A stretch of DNA of 64,000 nucleotides. It comes from Chloroflexota bacterium (GTDB lineage Bacteria; Chloroflexota; Anaerolineae; Anaerolineales; Villigracilaceae). Below, in pieces: positions 33,672 through 41,892 of the stretch. The position numbers and the translations under genes were made by a program. The notes beneath the pieces were generated by a model. That model was not told the DNA's origin and ran no database searches. It worked only from the letters and a program-made list of their open reading frames with translations. The stretch spans positions 124,001 to 188,000 of the forward strand of contig JACRPQ010000004.1 of NCBI GenBank assembly GCA_016223135.1, given 5' to 3'. The first letter of the stretch is position 1. Every line of letters begins with the position of its first letter.

Positions 33672-35609
33672 ATGAACCCTCGACTCTTTTACCTCATTCT
33701 CCTGTTGATTCTAATCCTCTCCGCCTGCGCCTCGCCGGTCAGTGAGACGCCCATCCTTCCGCCTCCCGCCTCCACAGAGACAGCGACGCCTCCTCCCGCC
33801 CCGACGCCTGCTCCCCGCTCCCTGACCATTTGCCTCGGCGAAGAGCCGACCACCCTCTACCCCTATGGCGGCTTGAACGCCGCCGCCCGCAGCGTCCTCT
33901 CCGCCATTTACGACGGACCGATGGACGTTTCCAACTACCAATACGAAGCCGTCATCCTCGAGAAAATCCCCAACCTCAAAGACGGCGACGCCCAGGTCGC
34001 TCCCGTCACCGTGCGCGCCGGTGACCGCGTGGTGGATTCCAGCGGCGAAGTGGTCGCACTCGAAGCGGGAGTCCGCGTCCGCCCGAGCGGCTGCCGCAGC
34101 GACTCGTGCGCCGTCAACTACGACGGCACGAGCAGCATCCAAATGGACCAAATGGTTGTCACCTTTGTCATGCTCGAAGGGCTGACCTGGTCCGACGGCG
34201 AACCGCTTACCGCCGCCGACTCCCTCTATTCCTTCACCCTCGCCTCCAGCAGCGACACCCCCGTCAGCAAATTCCTCATCGAACGCACCCAAACCTACGA
34301 AGCCGCCGACGACATTACCCTCCAATGGTGGGGACTGCCCGGCTACATTGACCCCGCCTACTACACCAACTTTTGGATGCCCCTCCCGGAACATAAATGG
34401 AAAGAATTTACCCCTGCCGAACTCCTCCAGGTGGACGTTTCCACCCGCGCCCCGCTCGGCTGGGGACCCTACACCCTTGAAAGTTGGAAAGCCGGCGAAC
34501 GCATTCACCTCGTCAAAAACCTCAACTACTTCCGTGCCGACAGCGGGCTTCCCAAATTCGACGAACTGACCTTCCTCTTCTTCCCCGACCCCAACGCCGC
34601 CCTCACCGCCCTCGTGGACGGCGACTGCGACCTCCTCGACCCCTCCCTCCCCCTCGACGGGCAGGTTGCCCTCCTCCAGCAAATGCAGACCGATGGGCAG
34701 GCGCAGCTCCTCACCGCCCAAAGCGACACCATGGAATGGCTTGCCTTCGGCATCCGCCACGCCTCCTACGACGACGGCTTCAACTCCACCGGCCTCCATC
34801 CCGACCGCCCCGACCTCTTCAGCGATGTGCGCATGCGCAAGGCAATCGCCTACTGCCTCGACCGTCAGCGCGTGGTGGATACCGTTCTCTTCGGTCTCTC
34901 GCGCGTCCCCGATAGTTACCTTTCCTTCGACCATCCTCTCCACAACGGCAGCCTTCAAACCTACGCCTACGATCCCGCCTCCGGGCGTGAAATCCTCCAG
35001 CAAATCGGCTGGGTGGACGACGACAACGACCCCGCCACCCCGCGCCGCGCTTTGGGCGTTACCCGCGTTCCCAACGGCACTCCCCTCATCCTCGACTACC
35101 ACACCACCTCTGCCACCCAGCGCCGCCAAGTGGTGGAAATCCTCACCCAGTCTCTCGCCGAGTGCGGCATCGGCTTGAACCCCATCTACCACACCGCTGC
35201 CGACCTCTATGCCCAAGGTCCCAAGGGTCCCCTCTTTGGGCGTCAGTTCGACCTCGCTCAATACGCCATCGGCGCCGCCACCCTTGAACCGCAATGCGGC
35301 TGGTTCACCACCCGTCAGATTCCATCCACCTCCAATAACTGGGTTGGCGCCAACGTCAGCGGCTACTCCAACGCCGACTTCGACCAAGCCTGCGAAGAAG
35401 CCAGCCAATCCCTTCCCAACGAAGCGGGCTACACCTCGCACCAGCGGGCGCAGACCTTCTTTGCCCTCGACCTGCCAGCCATCCCCCTCTACATGCGCCT
35501 CAAAGTGGCTGCTACGCGTCCCGATTTTTGCGGATTCAAACTCGACCCCTCCTCCCTCTACCCTCTGGCGGAAATCGAGAACTTCGATTACGGGACAGAA
35601 TGTCAATGA
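33672..35609 (+). CDS. Peptide-type ABC substrate-binding lipoprotein (family 5), divergent
   Basis: A 645-residue lipoprotein with lipobox LSAC (Cys19) and a Pro/Thr-rich tether. The family 5 layout is recognisable: LGEEPTTLYPYG, GLTWSDGEPLTAADSLYSF, LGWGPYTLESWKAGERI, and DVRMRKAIAYCLDRQRVV. It is only distantly related to the two binding proteins before it, suggesting a different ligand. Codon use is extremely C-ending. A 130-base gap with a TATAAT box separates it from the next ATPase gene. Confidence 0.93.
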   Translation: MNPRLFYLILLLILILSACASPVSETPILPPPASTETATPPPAPTPAPRSLTICLGEEPTTLYPYGGLNAAARSVLSAIYDGPMDVSNYQYEAVILEKIPNLKDGDAQVAPVTVRAGDRVVDSSGEVVALEAGVRVRPSGCRSDSCAVNYDGTSSIQMDQMVVTFVMLEGLTWSDGEPLTAADSLYSFTLASSSDTPVSKFLIERTQTYEAADDITLQWWGLPGYIDPAYYTNFWMPLPEHKWKEFTPAELLQVDVSTRAPLGWGPYTLESWKAGERIHLVKNLNYFRADSGLPKFDELTFLFFPDPNAALTALVDGDCDLLDPSLPLDGQVALLQQMQTDGQAQLLTAQSDTMEWLAFGIRHASYDDGFNSTGLHPDRPDLFSDVRMRKAIAYCLDRQRVVDTVLFGLSRVPDSYLSFDHPLHNGSLQTYAYDPASGREILQQIGWVDDDNDPATPRRALGVTRVPNGTPLILDYHTTSATQRRQVVEILTQSLAECGIGLNPIYHTAADLYAQGPKGPLFGRQFDLAQYAIGAATLEPQCGWFTTRQIPSTSNNWVGANVSGYSNADFDQACEEASQSLPNEAGYTSHQRAQTFFALDLPAIPLYMRLKVAATRPDFCGFKLDPSSLYPLAEIENFDYGTECQ

Positions 35610-35701
35610 CTTCTTCGCTTCTTGCCGCGCCGATGCCTGCTCCAACAACAACCGGCCTTTCCCACGCCGACAACTCGACTCTTGCCTTTTGTAATCTTTG
35701 C

Positions 35702-35707
35702 TATAAT
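35702..35707 (+). promoter_or_regulatory. Possible -10 box before the third ATPase pair
   Basis: TATAAT at 35702-35707 lies 33 bases before the ATG. The best upstream -35 candidate (TTGCCT at 35682) has too short a spacer of 14 bases, so the promoter is only a suggestion. Confidence 0.4.
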
Positions 35708-35739
35708 GCCACCACTTCTGCACTTGGGAGCATCCGCCG

Positions 35740-36759
35740 ATGAATGAAAGCAAGCCTCTATTGGAAGTCAAAGGACTCAAAACCTATTTCTATACCGAAG
35801 ACGGCATCGTCCGCGCGGTGGACGGTGTGGACTTCGAAGTCTATCCCGGGGAAGTGCTGGGTTTGGTGGGCGAATCGGGCTGCGGCAAGAGCGTCACGTC
35901 GCTTTCCATCATGCGGCTGATTTCAAAACCCGGTCGTGTTGAAGCCGGTCAAATCCTGCTCGATGGCGAAAATCTGCTCGAATTTTCCGAAGACGAAATG
36001 ATCAAAGTGCGGGGCAACCGCATCTCCATGATCTTCCAACAGCCACAGACCGCCCTCAACCCCGTCTTCAAGGTCGGCGACCAATTGGCAGAAGTGTTGA
36101 ATGTTCATCAGGATTTGGGAAAAGAGGCAGGCTGGAAACGCGCCATCGAACTCCTGCGCATGGTTGGCGTGCCGGACCCCGAACGGCGCGTCGAAGCGTA
36201 TCCGCACGAACTCTCCGGTGGCATGGCGCAGCGCGTCATGATTGCCATGGCGCTGGCTTGCGTTCCCGAACTCCTCATCGCCGATGAACCCACCACCGCC
36301 CTCGACGTCACCATTCAAGCGCAAATCCTCGACCTCATCCGCGACATTCGCAAGGAGATGAACACCGCCGTCATCCTCATCACGCACGACTTGGGCGTGG
36401 TTGCCGAAATGGCGGAACGGGTGGCGGTGATGTACGCCGGCGAAATCGTCGAGCAGACCGACGTGTACCGCTTGTTTGACGAACCCCTGCATCCCTACAC
36501 GCGGGGGTTAATCGGCTCCATCCCCATCCTCGGCGAAGTCAAAGAACGGTTGGAGGTCATCCCCGGCTCCGTTCCCAATCTCATCAACCTGCCGCCGGGC
36601 TGCCGCTTTGCGGCGCGCTGTCAGGCGCGTCTCAAACACAACCTCGCCATCTGCACCGAACGCAAACCCGAACTGGAAGATGTCCGCCCGGGACATAAAG
36701 TGCGCTGCTGGCTCTACCAGAGCGCCGAGGGACACGTTCCTCCCCTCGCTGTCAGTTAA
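35740..36759 (+). CDS. Oligopeptide-type ABC transporter ATPase (OppD/DppD type), third pair
   Basis: A 339-residue ATPase: Walker [16 protein letters not shown]-loop [12 protein letters not shown], signature [15 protein letters not shown], Walker [13 protein letters not shown] and H-loop ITHDLGVV. The C-terminal [19 protein letters not shown] extension is present. In the Q-loop QQP replaces the usual QDP. It pairs with the next gene. No permease gene accompanies this pair in the window, so it may energise the permeases of the preceding operon. Confidence 0.95.
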   Translation: MNESKPLLEVKGLKTYFYTEDGIVRAVDGVDFEVYPGEVLGLVGESGCGKSVTSLSIMRLISKPGRVEAGQILLDGENLLEFSEDEMIKVRGNRISMIFQQPQTALNPVFKVGDQLAEVLNVHQDLGKEAGWKRAIELLRMVGVPDPERRVEAYPHELSGGMAQRVMIAMALACVPELLIADEPTTALDVTIQAQILDLIRDIRKEMNTAVILITHDLGVVAEMAERVAVMYAGEIVEQTDVYRLFDEPLHPYTRGLIGSIPILGEVKERLEVIPGSVPNLINLPPGCRFAARCQARLKHNLAICTERKPELEDVRPGHKVRCWLYQSAEGHVPPLAVS

Positions 36760-36784
36760 CACCCCTTTCCTGGAGCATGCAGTC

Positions 36785-37774
36785 ATGCCGAACAACAACA
36801 ATCACAAAGGGGAGACCCTTGTCGAAGTCAGAAACCTTGTCAAATACTTCCCCGTGCGCGCCGGTTTGCTTCAGCGTGTGGTGAATCACGTCAAAGCGGT
36901 GGACGATGTTTCGTTCATCGTCCGTAAAGGTGAGACCCTTGGTTTGGTGGGCGAATCCGGCTGCGGCAAAACCACCGTCGGGCGCACCATGCTCCGCCTC
37001 GTCGAACCGACCTCCGGCTCGGTGCTGGTGAATGGACGCGATGTCTTTCGCATGAAAGGGGATGAACTCAAAGCGGCGCGCCGCGACATGCAAATCATCT
37101 TCCAGGACCCCTACGCCTCGCTCGACCCGCGCGTTCCCATCGGTGAATCCGTGATGGAAGGCTTGCATATCCACCAGATTGGCACGCCCCGCGAACGCGT
37201 CGCCATCATGCTGGAGACCCTGAAAAAGGTGGGGTTGGAGGAATATCACGCCCGCCGCTACCCCCACGAATTTTCCGGCGGGCAGCGTCAGCGCATTGGC
37301 ATTGCCCGCGCCCTGGCGCTGCGCCCCAGTTTCATCATCTGTGATGAACCGGTCTCTGCGCTGGATGTCTCCATTCAGTCGCAGGTCTTGAACATCCTCA
37401 AAGACCTCCAACAGGAGTTCGGTCTCACTTACCTGTTCATTGCCCACAACCTCTCGGTGGTCGAACACATATCGGACCGTGTGGCGGTGATGTACCTCGG
37501 CAAAATGGTCGAACTGACCACCCGCGATGAATTGTTCCGCAACCCGCTTCATCCCTATACCCAGGCGCTGATGTCTGCCATCCCCATTCCAAACCCGCGC
37601 CTCAAACGTCAGCGCGTTATCCTCAAAGGCGATGTGCCAAGCCCGCTCAACCCGCCCAAAGGCTGCCGCTTTCATCCGCGCTGCCCTGTGGCAATGGAAA
37701 AATGCGCGCAGGAAGAACCCGCCTTCAAAGAAGTTGCTCCTGAACATTGGGTGGCGTGCTGGCTGGTAGAATAA
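36785..37774 (+). CDS. Oligopeptide-type ABC transporter ATPase (OppF/DppF type), third pair
   Basis: A 329-residue ATPase: Walker [16 protein letters not shown]-loop [12 protein letters not shown], signature [15 protein letters not shown], Walker [12 protein letters not shown] and H-loop IAHNLSVV, where Asn replaces the common Asp after His. The C-terminal oligopeptide extension ([15 protein letters not shown]) is intact. ATG at 36785 is preceded by GGAG; a longer frame overlapping the previous gene is not supported. The response-regulator gene starts six bases after its stop. Confidence 0.95.
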   Translation: MPNNNNHKGETLVEVRNLVKYFPVRAGLLQRVVNHVKAVDDVSFIVRKGETLGLVGESGCGKTTVGRTMLRLVEPTSGSVLVNGRDVFRMKGDELKAARRDMQIIFQDPYASLDPRVPIGESVMEGLHIHQIGTPRERVAIMLETLKKVGLEEYHARRYPHEFSGGQRQRIGIARALALRPSFIICDEPVSALDVSIQSQVLNILKDLQQEFGLTYLFIAHNLSVVEHISDRVAVMYLGKMVELTTRDELFRNPLHPYTQALMSAIPIPNPRLKRQRVILKGDVPSPLNPPKGCRFHPRCPVAMEKCAQEEPAFKEVAPEHWVACWLVE

Positions 37775-37779
37775 ACGTT

Positions 37780-38904
37780 ATGACTACCCCATGTGTTTTG
37801 ATTGTTGACGACCAGCGCGATATTATCCGCCTCCTTCATTCCACGCTGCAAACGCTGGGACATCAGATGGAGATTGTGGATGCGCCCTCCGGCGAAGAGG
37901 CGCTGCTTGTGGCGGCGCGCCGCAAAGTGGACCTGCTGGTGGCAGATTATCTCCTGCCCGGCATCTCCGGCGTGGAATTGATGCGCAAAGTCAAAGCCCG
38001 CAACCCGGAAATGCGCGTCATTTTCATCACCGGCACCACCGACCGCAAATCGCGCAGTGAGATGCTGAACGCCGGCGCGCTTGCCATCTTTGACAAGCCC
38101 ATTCCCCTGGCTGATTTTCTCGATGCAGTCGAGCGCGGCTTGGGGCTGGTGCGCACCATCTTCCCAATGGATACCGCCAAAGAGACCGAAATACACCGCC
38201 AGTCGCTTGCCGAGTTGTTGAGCGGTTTTCGCCAGAAAATCAAAGCCGATGCCGTCTTCCTCATCAACGACCGCGGACGTGTCCTGGCGCGGGCGGGCGA
38301 TCTGTACGACAGCAGCATGGAAGTTTCCCTGCTGGCGGCGCTGATGGGCATCTACTCCGCCGCATTCAAAGTCTCGCGCATCATCCATCAGGAACATCTG
38401 GATAACTTTCACGTCTTCCGCGGCGGCGACCATGACCTCATCCTCATCCCTGTGGATGGCTCCCATGCGCTTTTGCTGGCAGGCAAGGGACTTGCCAACC
38501 AAGAACGCCTCTTGCAAACAGTGGATGGGATGCTCTTCGTGCGCGGCGATGTGGAGAATATTCTGAAGTCGCTTGGGGTGACGCCCAGCGAAGCGGGCGC
38601 AGAATCAGCCGTCCCTGAGGCGGAAGCGGCGGAGCCTGTCCCGCCTTTTGTCTTACCGCAGCCGCCTGCTCCCGAGCCGGAAGTAGATGTGGAAGCCCTG
38701 CTTGCCGCCGCCAGCAAAAAGAAAATCACCCAGGATGCGGATGCCTTCTGGGAGGAAGCGGTCGAGAAAGCCGGCAACATCCCCATCAACCCCGATGTCA
38801 TCACCTTTGCCGACGCGCAAAAACTCGGCTTGAAGCCCGGCGAAGCGCCCATCAAAACCACAGGTCCCTTGAGCGCCACCGGCTCGTTGAAGAAAAAGAA
38901 ATAG
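37780..38904 (+). CDS. Response regulator fused to a Roadblock/LC7-like domain
   Basis: A 374-residue protein. Residues 1-120 are a receiver domain with the acidic pair Asp10/Asp11, phosphoacceptor Asp56 (VADYLLPG) and Lys106 (FDKP). Residues about 140-255 look like a Roadblock/LC7 (MglB-type) domain: DAVFLINDRGRVLARAGD and HDLILIPVDGSHALLLAG. Roadblock proteins regulate small GTPases, but none is encoded nearby. The last 100 residues are Pro/Ala/Glu-rich and probably disordered. It starts six bases after an oligopeptide ATPase gene, so transporter expression and this regulator are linked, and it is followed by tRNA-Gln. Confidence 0.82.
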   Translation: MTTPCVLIVDDQRDIIRLLHSTLQTLGHQMEIVDAPSGEEALLVAARRKVDLLVADYLLPGISGVELMRKVKARNPEMRVIFITGTTDRKSRSEMLNAGALAIFDKPIPLADFLDAVERGLGLVRTIFPMDTAKETEIHRQSLAELLSGFRQKIKADAVFLINDRGRVLARAGDLYDSSMEVSLLAALMGIYSAAFKVSRIIHQEHLDNFHVFRGGDHDLILIPVDGSHALLLAGKGLANQERLLQTVDGMLFVRGDVENILKSLGVTPSEAGAESAVPEAEAAEPVPPFVLPQPPAPEPEVDVEALLAAASKKKITQDADAFWEEAVEKAGNIPINPDVITFADAQKLGLKPGEAPIKTTGPLSATGSLKKKK

Positions 38905-38936
38905 TCCCATTTCTTGTGATAAAATATCGTCCGCAT

Positions 38937-39007
38937 TGGGGCATGGTGCAATGGCAGCACACCGGCCTTTGGAGCCGTGGATCTTGGTTCGAATCCAGGT
39001 GCCCCAG
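38937..39007 (+). tRNA. tRNA-Gln (anticodon TTG)
   Basis: The acceptor stem TGGGGCA pairs with TGCCCCA. The D stem is GTGC/GCAC, the anticodon loop CTTTGGA carries TTG and so reads CAA codons, and the T arm is CTTGG-TTCGAAT-CCAGG. The discriminator is G at 39007 and the CCA end is not encoded (CAA follows). The start U is normal for tRNA-Gln. Confidence 0.93.
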
Positions 39008-39013
39008 CAAATT

Positions 39014-39036
39014 CCCGCTCTCGCGGGGCTTATTTT
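39014..39036 (+). terminator. Terminator after tRNA-Gln
   Basis: CCCGC (39014-39018) pairs with GCGGG (39023-39027) around a TCTC loop, followed by GCTTATTTTC. It lies seven bases after the tRNA. Confidence 0.65.
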
Positions 39037-39076
39037 CAAGACAGGCTTCGCAGTGGTGGGAGCCTGTTTTTTGTTA

Positions 39077-39148
39077 CCCCCTCCGTCCCGCAAGGCGGGA
39101 CACCTTCCCCATCCCGCCTCAGCGGGATGGGAGAGGCAGGGTGGGGGT
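39077..39148. repeat. CCCCCTCC...GGTGGGGG palindromic repeat
   Basis: A GC-rich inverted repeat with two internal hairpins (GTCCCGC/GCGGGAC and CATCCCGC/GCGGGATG) bounded by C5 and G5 runs. It fills the gap before glmU. A related copy lies in frame within the flavoprotein gene at 42469-42533. Confidence 0.7.
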
Positions 39149-39160
39149 GTAGGAGATGTT

Positions 39161-40525
39161 ATGAAGATCACCGCAGTTTTATTGGCGGCGGGGCAGGGAA
39201 CCCGCATGAAATCGGACTTGCCGAAGGTCCTGCATCCTTTGTGCGGCAAGCCGATGATTTGGCATGTGCTGGAGGCGCTCAAGGAGGCGGTCACTGAGCC
39301 GCCGGTGGTGGTCGTTGGTCACGGCGCGGAGGCGGTGACGAAATATCTCGGCGATTCCGCCCGCACGGTCCTGCAGGAACCGCAGCTTGGCACAGGACAT
39401 GCCGCCATGCAGGCGGAAGCCCTCCTCAAGGGCAATGCCGATCTGGTCATCGTGACGTATGCCGACATGCCCCTCCTGCGCGGCGAGACCTTCCGCCGCC
39501 TCGTGGAGACCCAGCGCCTCAACCCCGGACCGTTGAGCCTGCTCACCGTCATTGCCGACGATCCGCGCGGCTTCGGACGCATCGTCCGCAAACCCGACGG
39601 CACGGTGCAGGCGATTGTGGAGGAATACGTCGCCACGCCTGAACAGCAGAAAATCAAGGAGTTGAACGTCGGCGCGTACTGTTTCAACGCCGAATGGTTG
39701 TGGGACGCGCTCAAACGCATCGAAAAGAATCCCAAGAAAGGCGAGTATTACCTGACGGATGTGGTGGAGATTGCCGTGAGGGATAACCTGCCCGTGCAGG
39801 CAGTGCTGCACGACGATTTCAGCGAGACCATCGGCATCAACACCCGCGTTCACCTCAGCGAAGCCGAAGCCGCCATGCGGGCGCGCATTAACCGCGCGCA
39901 CATGCTGAACGGCGTCAGCATGACCGACCCTGCCTCCACCTACATTGACGCAGGCGTGACAATCGGGCGCGATACCACGCTGCTGCCCAACACCTATATT
40001 CACGGCAATACCGTCATTGGCGAGCGGAATGTCATCGGACCGAATACCATCATCCGCGATACGACCATCGGGAACGGCTGCAAAATCCTTGCCTCCGTGC
40101 TGGAAGGCGCGGTGCTGGAGGATGAGGTGGACATGGGTCCCTTTGCCCGGCTGCGGAAGGGCGCACACTTGAAGAGTCATGTCCACATGGGCAACTTTGG
40201 CGAAGTCAAAGATTCGACCCTGCACGAAGGCGTCAAGATGGGACACTTCTCCTATATTGGCAACGCCGTCATCGGCGCAAACACAAACATCGGCGCAGGG
40301 ACAATCACCTGCAACTACGACGGCGAGAAGAAACATCCCACCGTCATCGGCGAGGATGTGTTCATCGGTTCGGATACCATGCTGGTTGCCCCGCTCACTT
40401 TGGGAGACGGCGCACGCACCGGCGCAGGCGCGGTCGTTACAAAGAATGTTCCCGAAGATACCCTCGTGGTGGGCATGCCAGCCCGCGCCATTAAAAAACT
40501 GGAACGAAAAAAGAAAAGCAAGTAA
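39161..40525 (+). CDS. glmU: Bifunctional GlcN-1-P acetyltransferase / GlcNAc-1-P uridyltransferase
   Basis: A 454-residue GlmU, full length for the family. The N-terminal uridyltransferase has LLAAGQGTRMKSDLPKVLHP, QLGTGHA and YADMPLL. The C-terminal half is a left-handed beta-helix of hexapeptide repeats with the acetyltransferase loop NFGEVKDSTLHEG and GAGTITCNYDGEKKHPT. It makes UDP-GlcNAc for peptidoglycan or other envelope polymers. ATG at 39161 follows AGGAG; the longer frame upstream passes through the tRNA and repeat and is spurious. Confidence 0.97.
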   Translation: MKITAVLLAAGQGTRMKSDLPKVLHPLCGKPMIWHVLEALKEAVTEPPVVVVGHGAEAVTKYLGDSARTVLQEPQLGTGHAAMQAEALLKGNADLVIVTYADMPLLRGETFRRLVETQRLNPGPLSLLTVIADDPRGFGRIVRKPDGTVQAIVEEYVATPEQQKIKELNVGAYCFNAEWLWDALKRIEKNPKKGEYYLTDVVEIAVRDNLPVQAVLHDDFSETIGINTRVHLSEAEAAMRARINRAHMLNGVSMTDPASTYIDAGVTIGRDTTLLPNTYIHGNTVIGERNVIGPNTIIRDTTIGNGCKILASVLEGAVLEDEVDMGPFARLRKGAHLKSHVHMGNFGEVKDSTLHEGVKMGHFSYIGNAVIGANTNIGAGTITCNYDGEKKHPTVIGEDVFIGSDTMLVAPLTLGDGARTGAGAVVTKNVPEDTLVVGMPARAIKKLERKKKSK

Positions 40526-40567
40526 TGTGTCCGCTCCCCGCCTTTCGCGTCCCGTAAGGAAACATCT

Positions 40568-40975
40568 ATGACCCTCACCCAACAGGAAAAACAAGCCCTC
40601 GTTGACCTTGCCAACGCCGCGCGTCAGCGCGCTTATGCACCATACTCGCATTATCCCGTTGGCTCTTCACTGCGCACGAAATCCGGGCGCGTGTTCACCG
40701 GCGTCAACGTGGAAAACGCCGCCTACCCTCAAACCATGTGCGCCGAAAGGATTGCCATCTTCAAAGCCGTTTCCGAAGGCGAGACCGAGTTCGAGGTCAT
40801 CACGGTCGTCACCGAAAACGGCGGCTCGCCCTGCGGCGGATGCCGCCAAGTGATGGCGGAATTCGGTTTGGATACCATCGTCCTTTTGGCGGATGGAAAA
40901 GGGAACATCGTTCAGGAGACAACCGTGCGCGACCTCCTGCCGGGCGCGTTTACGCCGGAAAAGTTGGTGAGGTAG
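40568..40975 (+). CDS. cdd: Cytidine deaminase
   Basis: A 135-residue homotetrameric-type cytidine deaminase that converts (deoxy)cytidine to (deoxy)uridine in pyrimidine salvage. The zinc site is visible: VNVENAAYPQTMCAERIA (CAE motif with catalytic Glu) and PCGGCRQVM (second and third Cys). The N-terminal AYAPYSHYPVGSSL block binds the nucleoside. It follows glmU by 42 bases, and octamer array 3 begins just after its stop. Confidence 0.96.
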   Translation: MTLTQQEKQALVDLANAARQRAYAPYSHYPVGSSLRTKSGRVFTGVNVENAAYPQTMCAERIAIFKAVSEGETEFEVITVVTENGGSPCGGCRQVMAEFGLDTIVLLADGKGNIVQETTVRDLLPGAFTPEKLVR

Positions 40976-40979
40976 GCAG

Positions 40980-41096
40980 GTATACGCGTAAACACGTAAA
41001 CACGTAAACACGTACACAGGTACACACGTACACAGGTGTTTACCTGTTTACCTGTCTACCTGTGTACCTGTCTACCCCTCTACCCGTCTACCTTTC
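40980..41096. repeat. Inverted octamer repeat array 3
   Basis: Left units of GTAAACAC/GTACACAG type (about seven) meet right units TTTACCTG/TCTACCTG/TGTACCTG (about seven) near 41035. The build is the same as array 1, again potentially a long imperfect hairpin. It fills the whole gap between cdd and recO and leaves recO without an ordinary ribosome site. Confidence 0.9.
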
Positions 41097-41107
41097 TTCC
41101 CCTGCCC

Positions 41108-41872
41108 ATGCCCGAACCCAAATTCCGTTCCTTCCGCGTGGATGCCGTTGTGCTTCGTCACAGCGACTATGGTGAAGCTGACCGCTTGCTCACCCTCTTC
41201 ACGCGCCAACTCGGCAAAACCCGCGCCATCGCCAAAGGCGCGCGCAAAATCGCCTCGCGCAAGGCGGGACATATCGAACCGTTCACCCACGTCCGCCTGC
41301 AACTTGCCCAGGGGCGCGACATGTTCATCGTCACCCAGGCAGACACGGTGGACGCCTACCTGCCCCTGCGCGATGACCTCGTCCTCACTGCTCAGGCTGC
41401 CTATGTCCTCGAACTGCTCGACCGCTTCACCTACGACGACCAGACCGAAAACCCCGCCCTCTTTCGCCTGCTCACCGATACCCTCTCCCGCCTCGCCTCG
41501 CGCCACGACCCCTGGCTGGTCATTCGCTACTACGAGATGCGCCTGCTCGACCACCTTGGCTTTCGCCCGCAGCTCTTCGAATGCGTGAATTGCGGGCGCG
41601 CCCTCCAGCCCGAAGACCAGTTCTTCTCGTTCAGCGCGGGCGGGGTCATCTGTCCGCGCTGCGGGCAGGGATTGAAACACCTGCACAATATCTCGCTGGA
41701 GGCGCTCAAGTACCTGCGCCACTTTCAGCGTTCGAGTTACGCAGAGGCGACTCGCGCGCGTCCCAGTCCCGCGGTCCAGAAAGAGGCGGAAAGTCTCATG
41801 CAGGGCTATTTCACCTATCTGCTCGAACGCGAGTTGAACACGCCGGGCTTCCTGAAGAAGATCAGGGAGTAG
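41108..41872 (+). CDS. recO: DNA repair protein RecO
   Basis: A 254-residue RecO, the RecF-pathway protein that loads RecA onto SSB-coated DNA and anneals strands. The N-terminal OB fold begins FRVDAVVLRHSDYGEADRLLTLFTR, and GKTRAIAKGARK follows. A zinc finger is formed by CVNC and CPRC. The helical C-terminus ends near LNTPGFLKKIRE. ATG at 41108 is the only start at the conserved N-terminus; the frame extends upstream only by reading through array 3. Its TAG stop lies in the base of the convergent hairpin. Confidence 0.95.
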   Translation: MPEPKFRSFRVDAVVLRHSDYGEADRLLTLFTRQLGKTRAIAKGARKIASRKAGHIEPFTHVRLQLAQGRDMFIVTQADTVDAYLPLRDDLVLTAQAAYVLELLDRFTYDDQTENPALFRLLTDTLSRLASRHDPWLVIRYYEMRLLDHLGFRPQLFECVNCGRALQPEDQFFSFSAGGVICPRCGQGLKHLHNISLEALKYLRHFQRSSYAEATRARPSPAVQKEAESLMQGYFTYLLERELNTPGFLKKIRE

Positions 41873-41892
41873 GACGAGATACTCTCGTCCTA
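41870..41892. terminator. Convergent hairpin containing both stop codons
   Basis: TAGGACGAGA (41870-41879) pairs perfectly with TCTCGTCCTA (41883-41892) around a TAC loop. The recO TAG is the first three bases of the left arm, and the TAG of the opposing flavoprotein gene is the complement of the last three. One palindrome thus ends both genes. Confidence 0.7.

Noticed and set aside
40980-41096. Possible CRISPR array
   Set aside because: Units are 8 bases, contiguous and without spacers, and halves are mirror images. No cas genes are present. The same reasoning applies to 5693-5838 and 16006-16068.
41036-41107. Longer RecO N-terminus reading through the octamer array
   Set aside because: It would add a repetitive Cys/Leu/Tyr peptide encoded by the repeat. 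RecO homology begins at the ATG at 41108. The same was rejected for the CitE-type gene (5677-5748).
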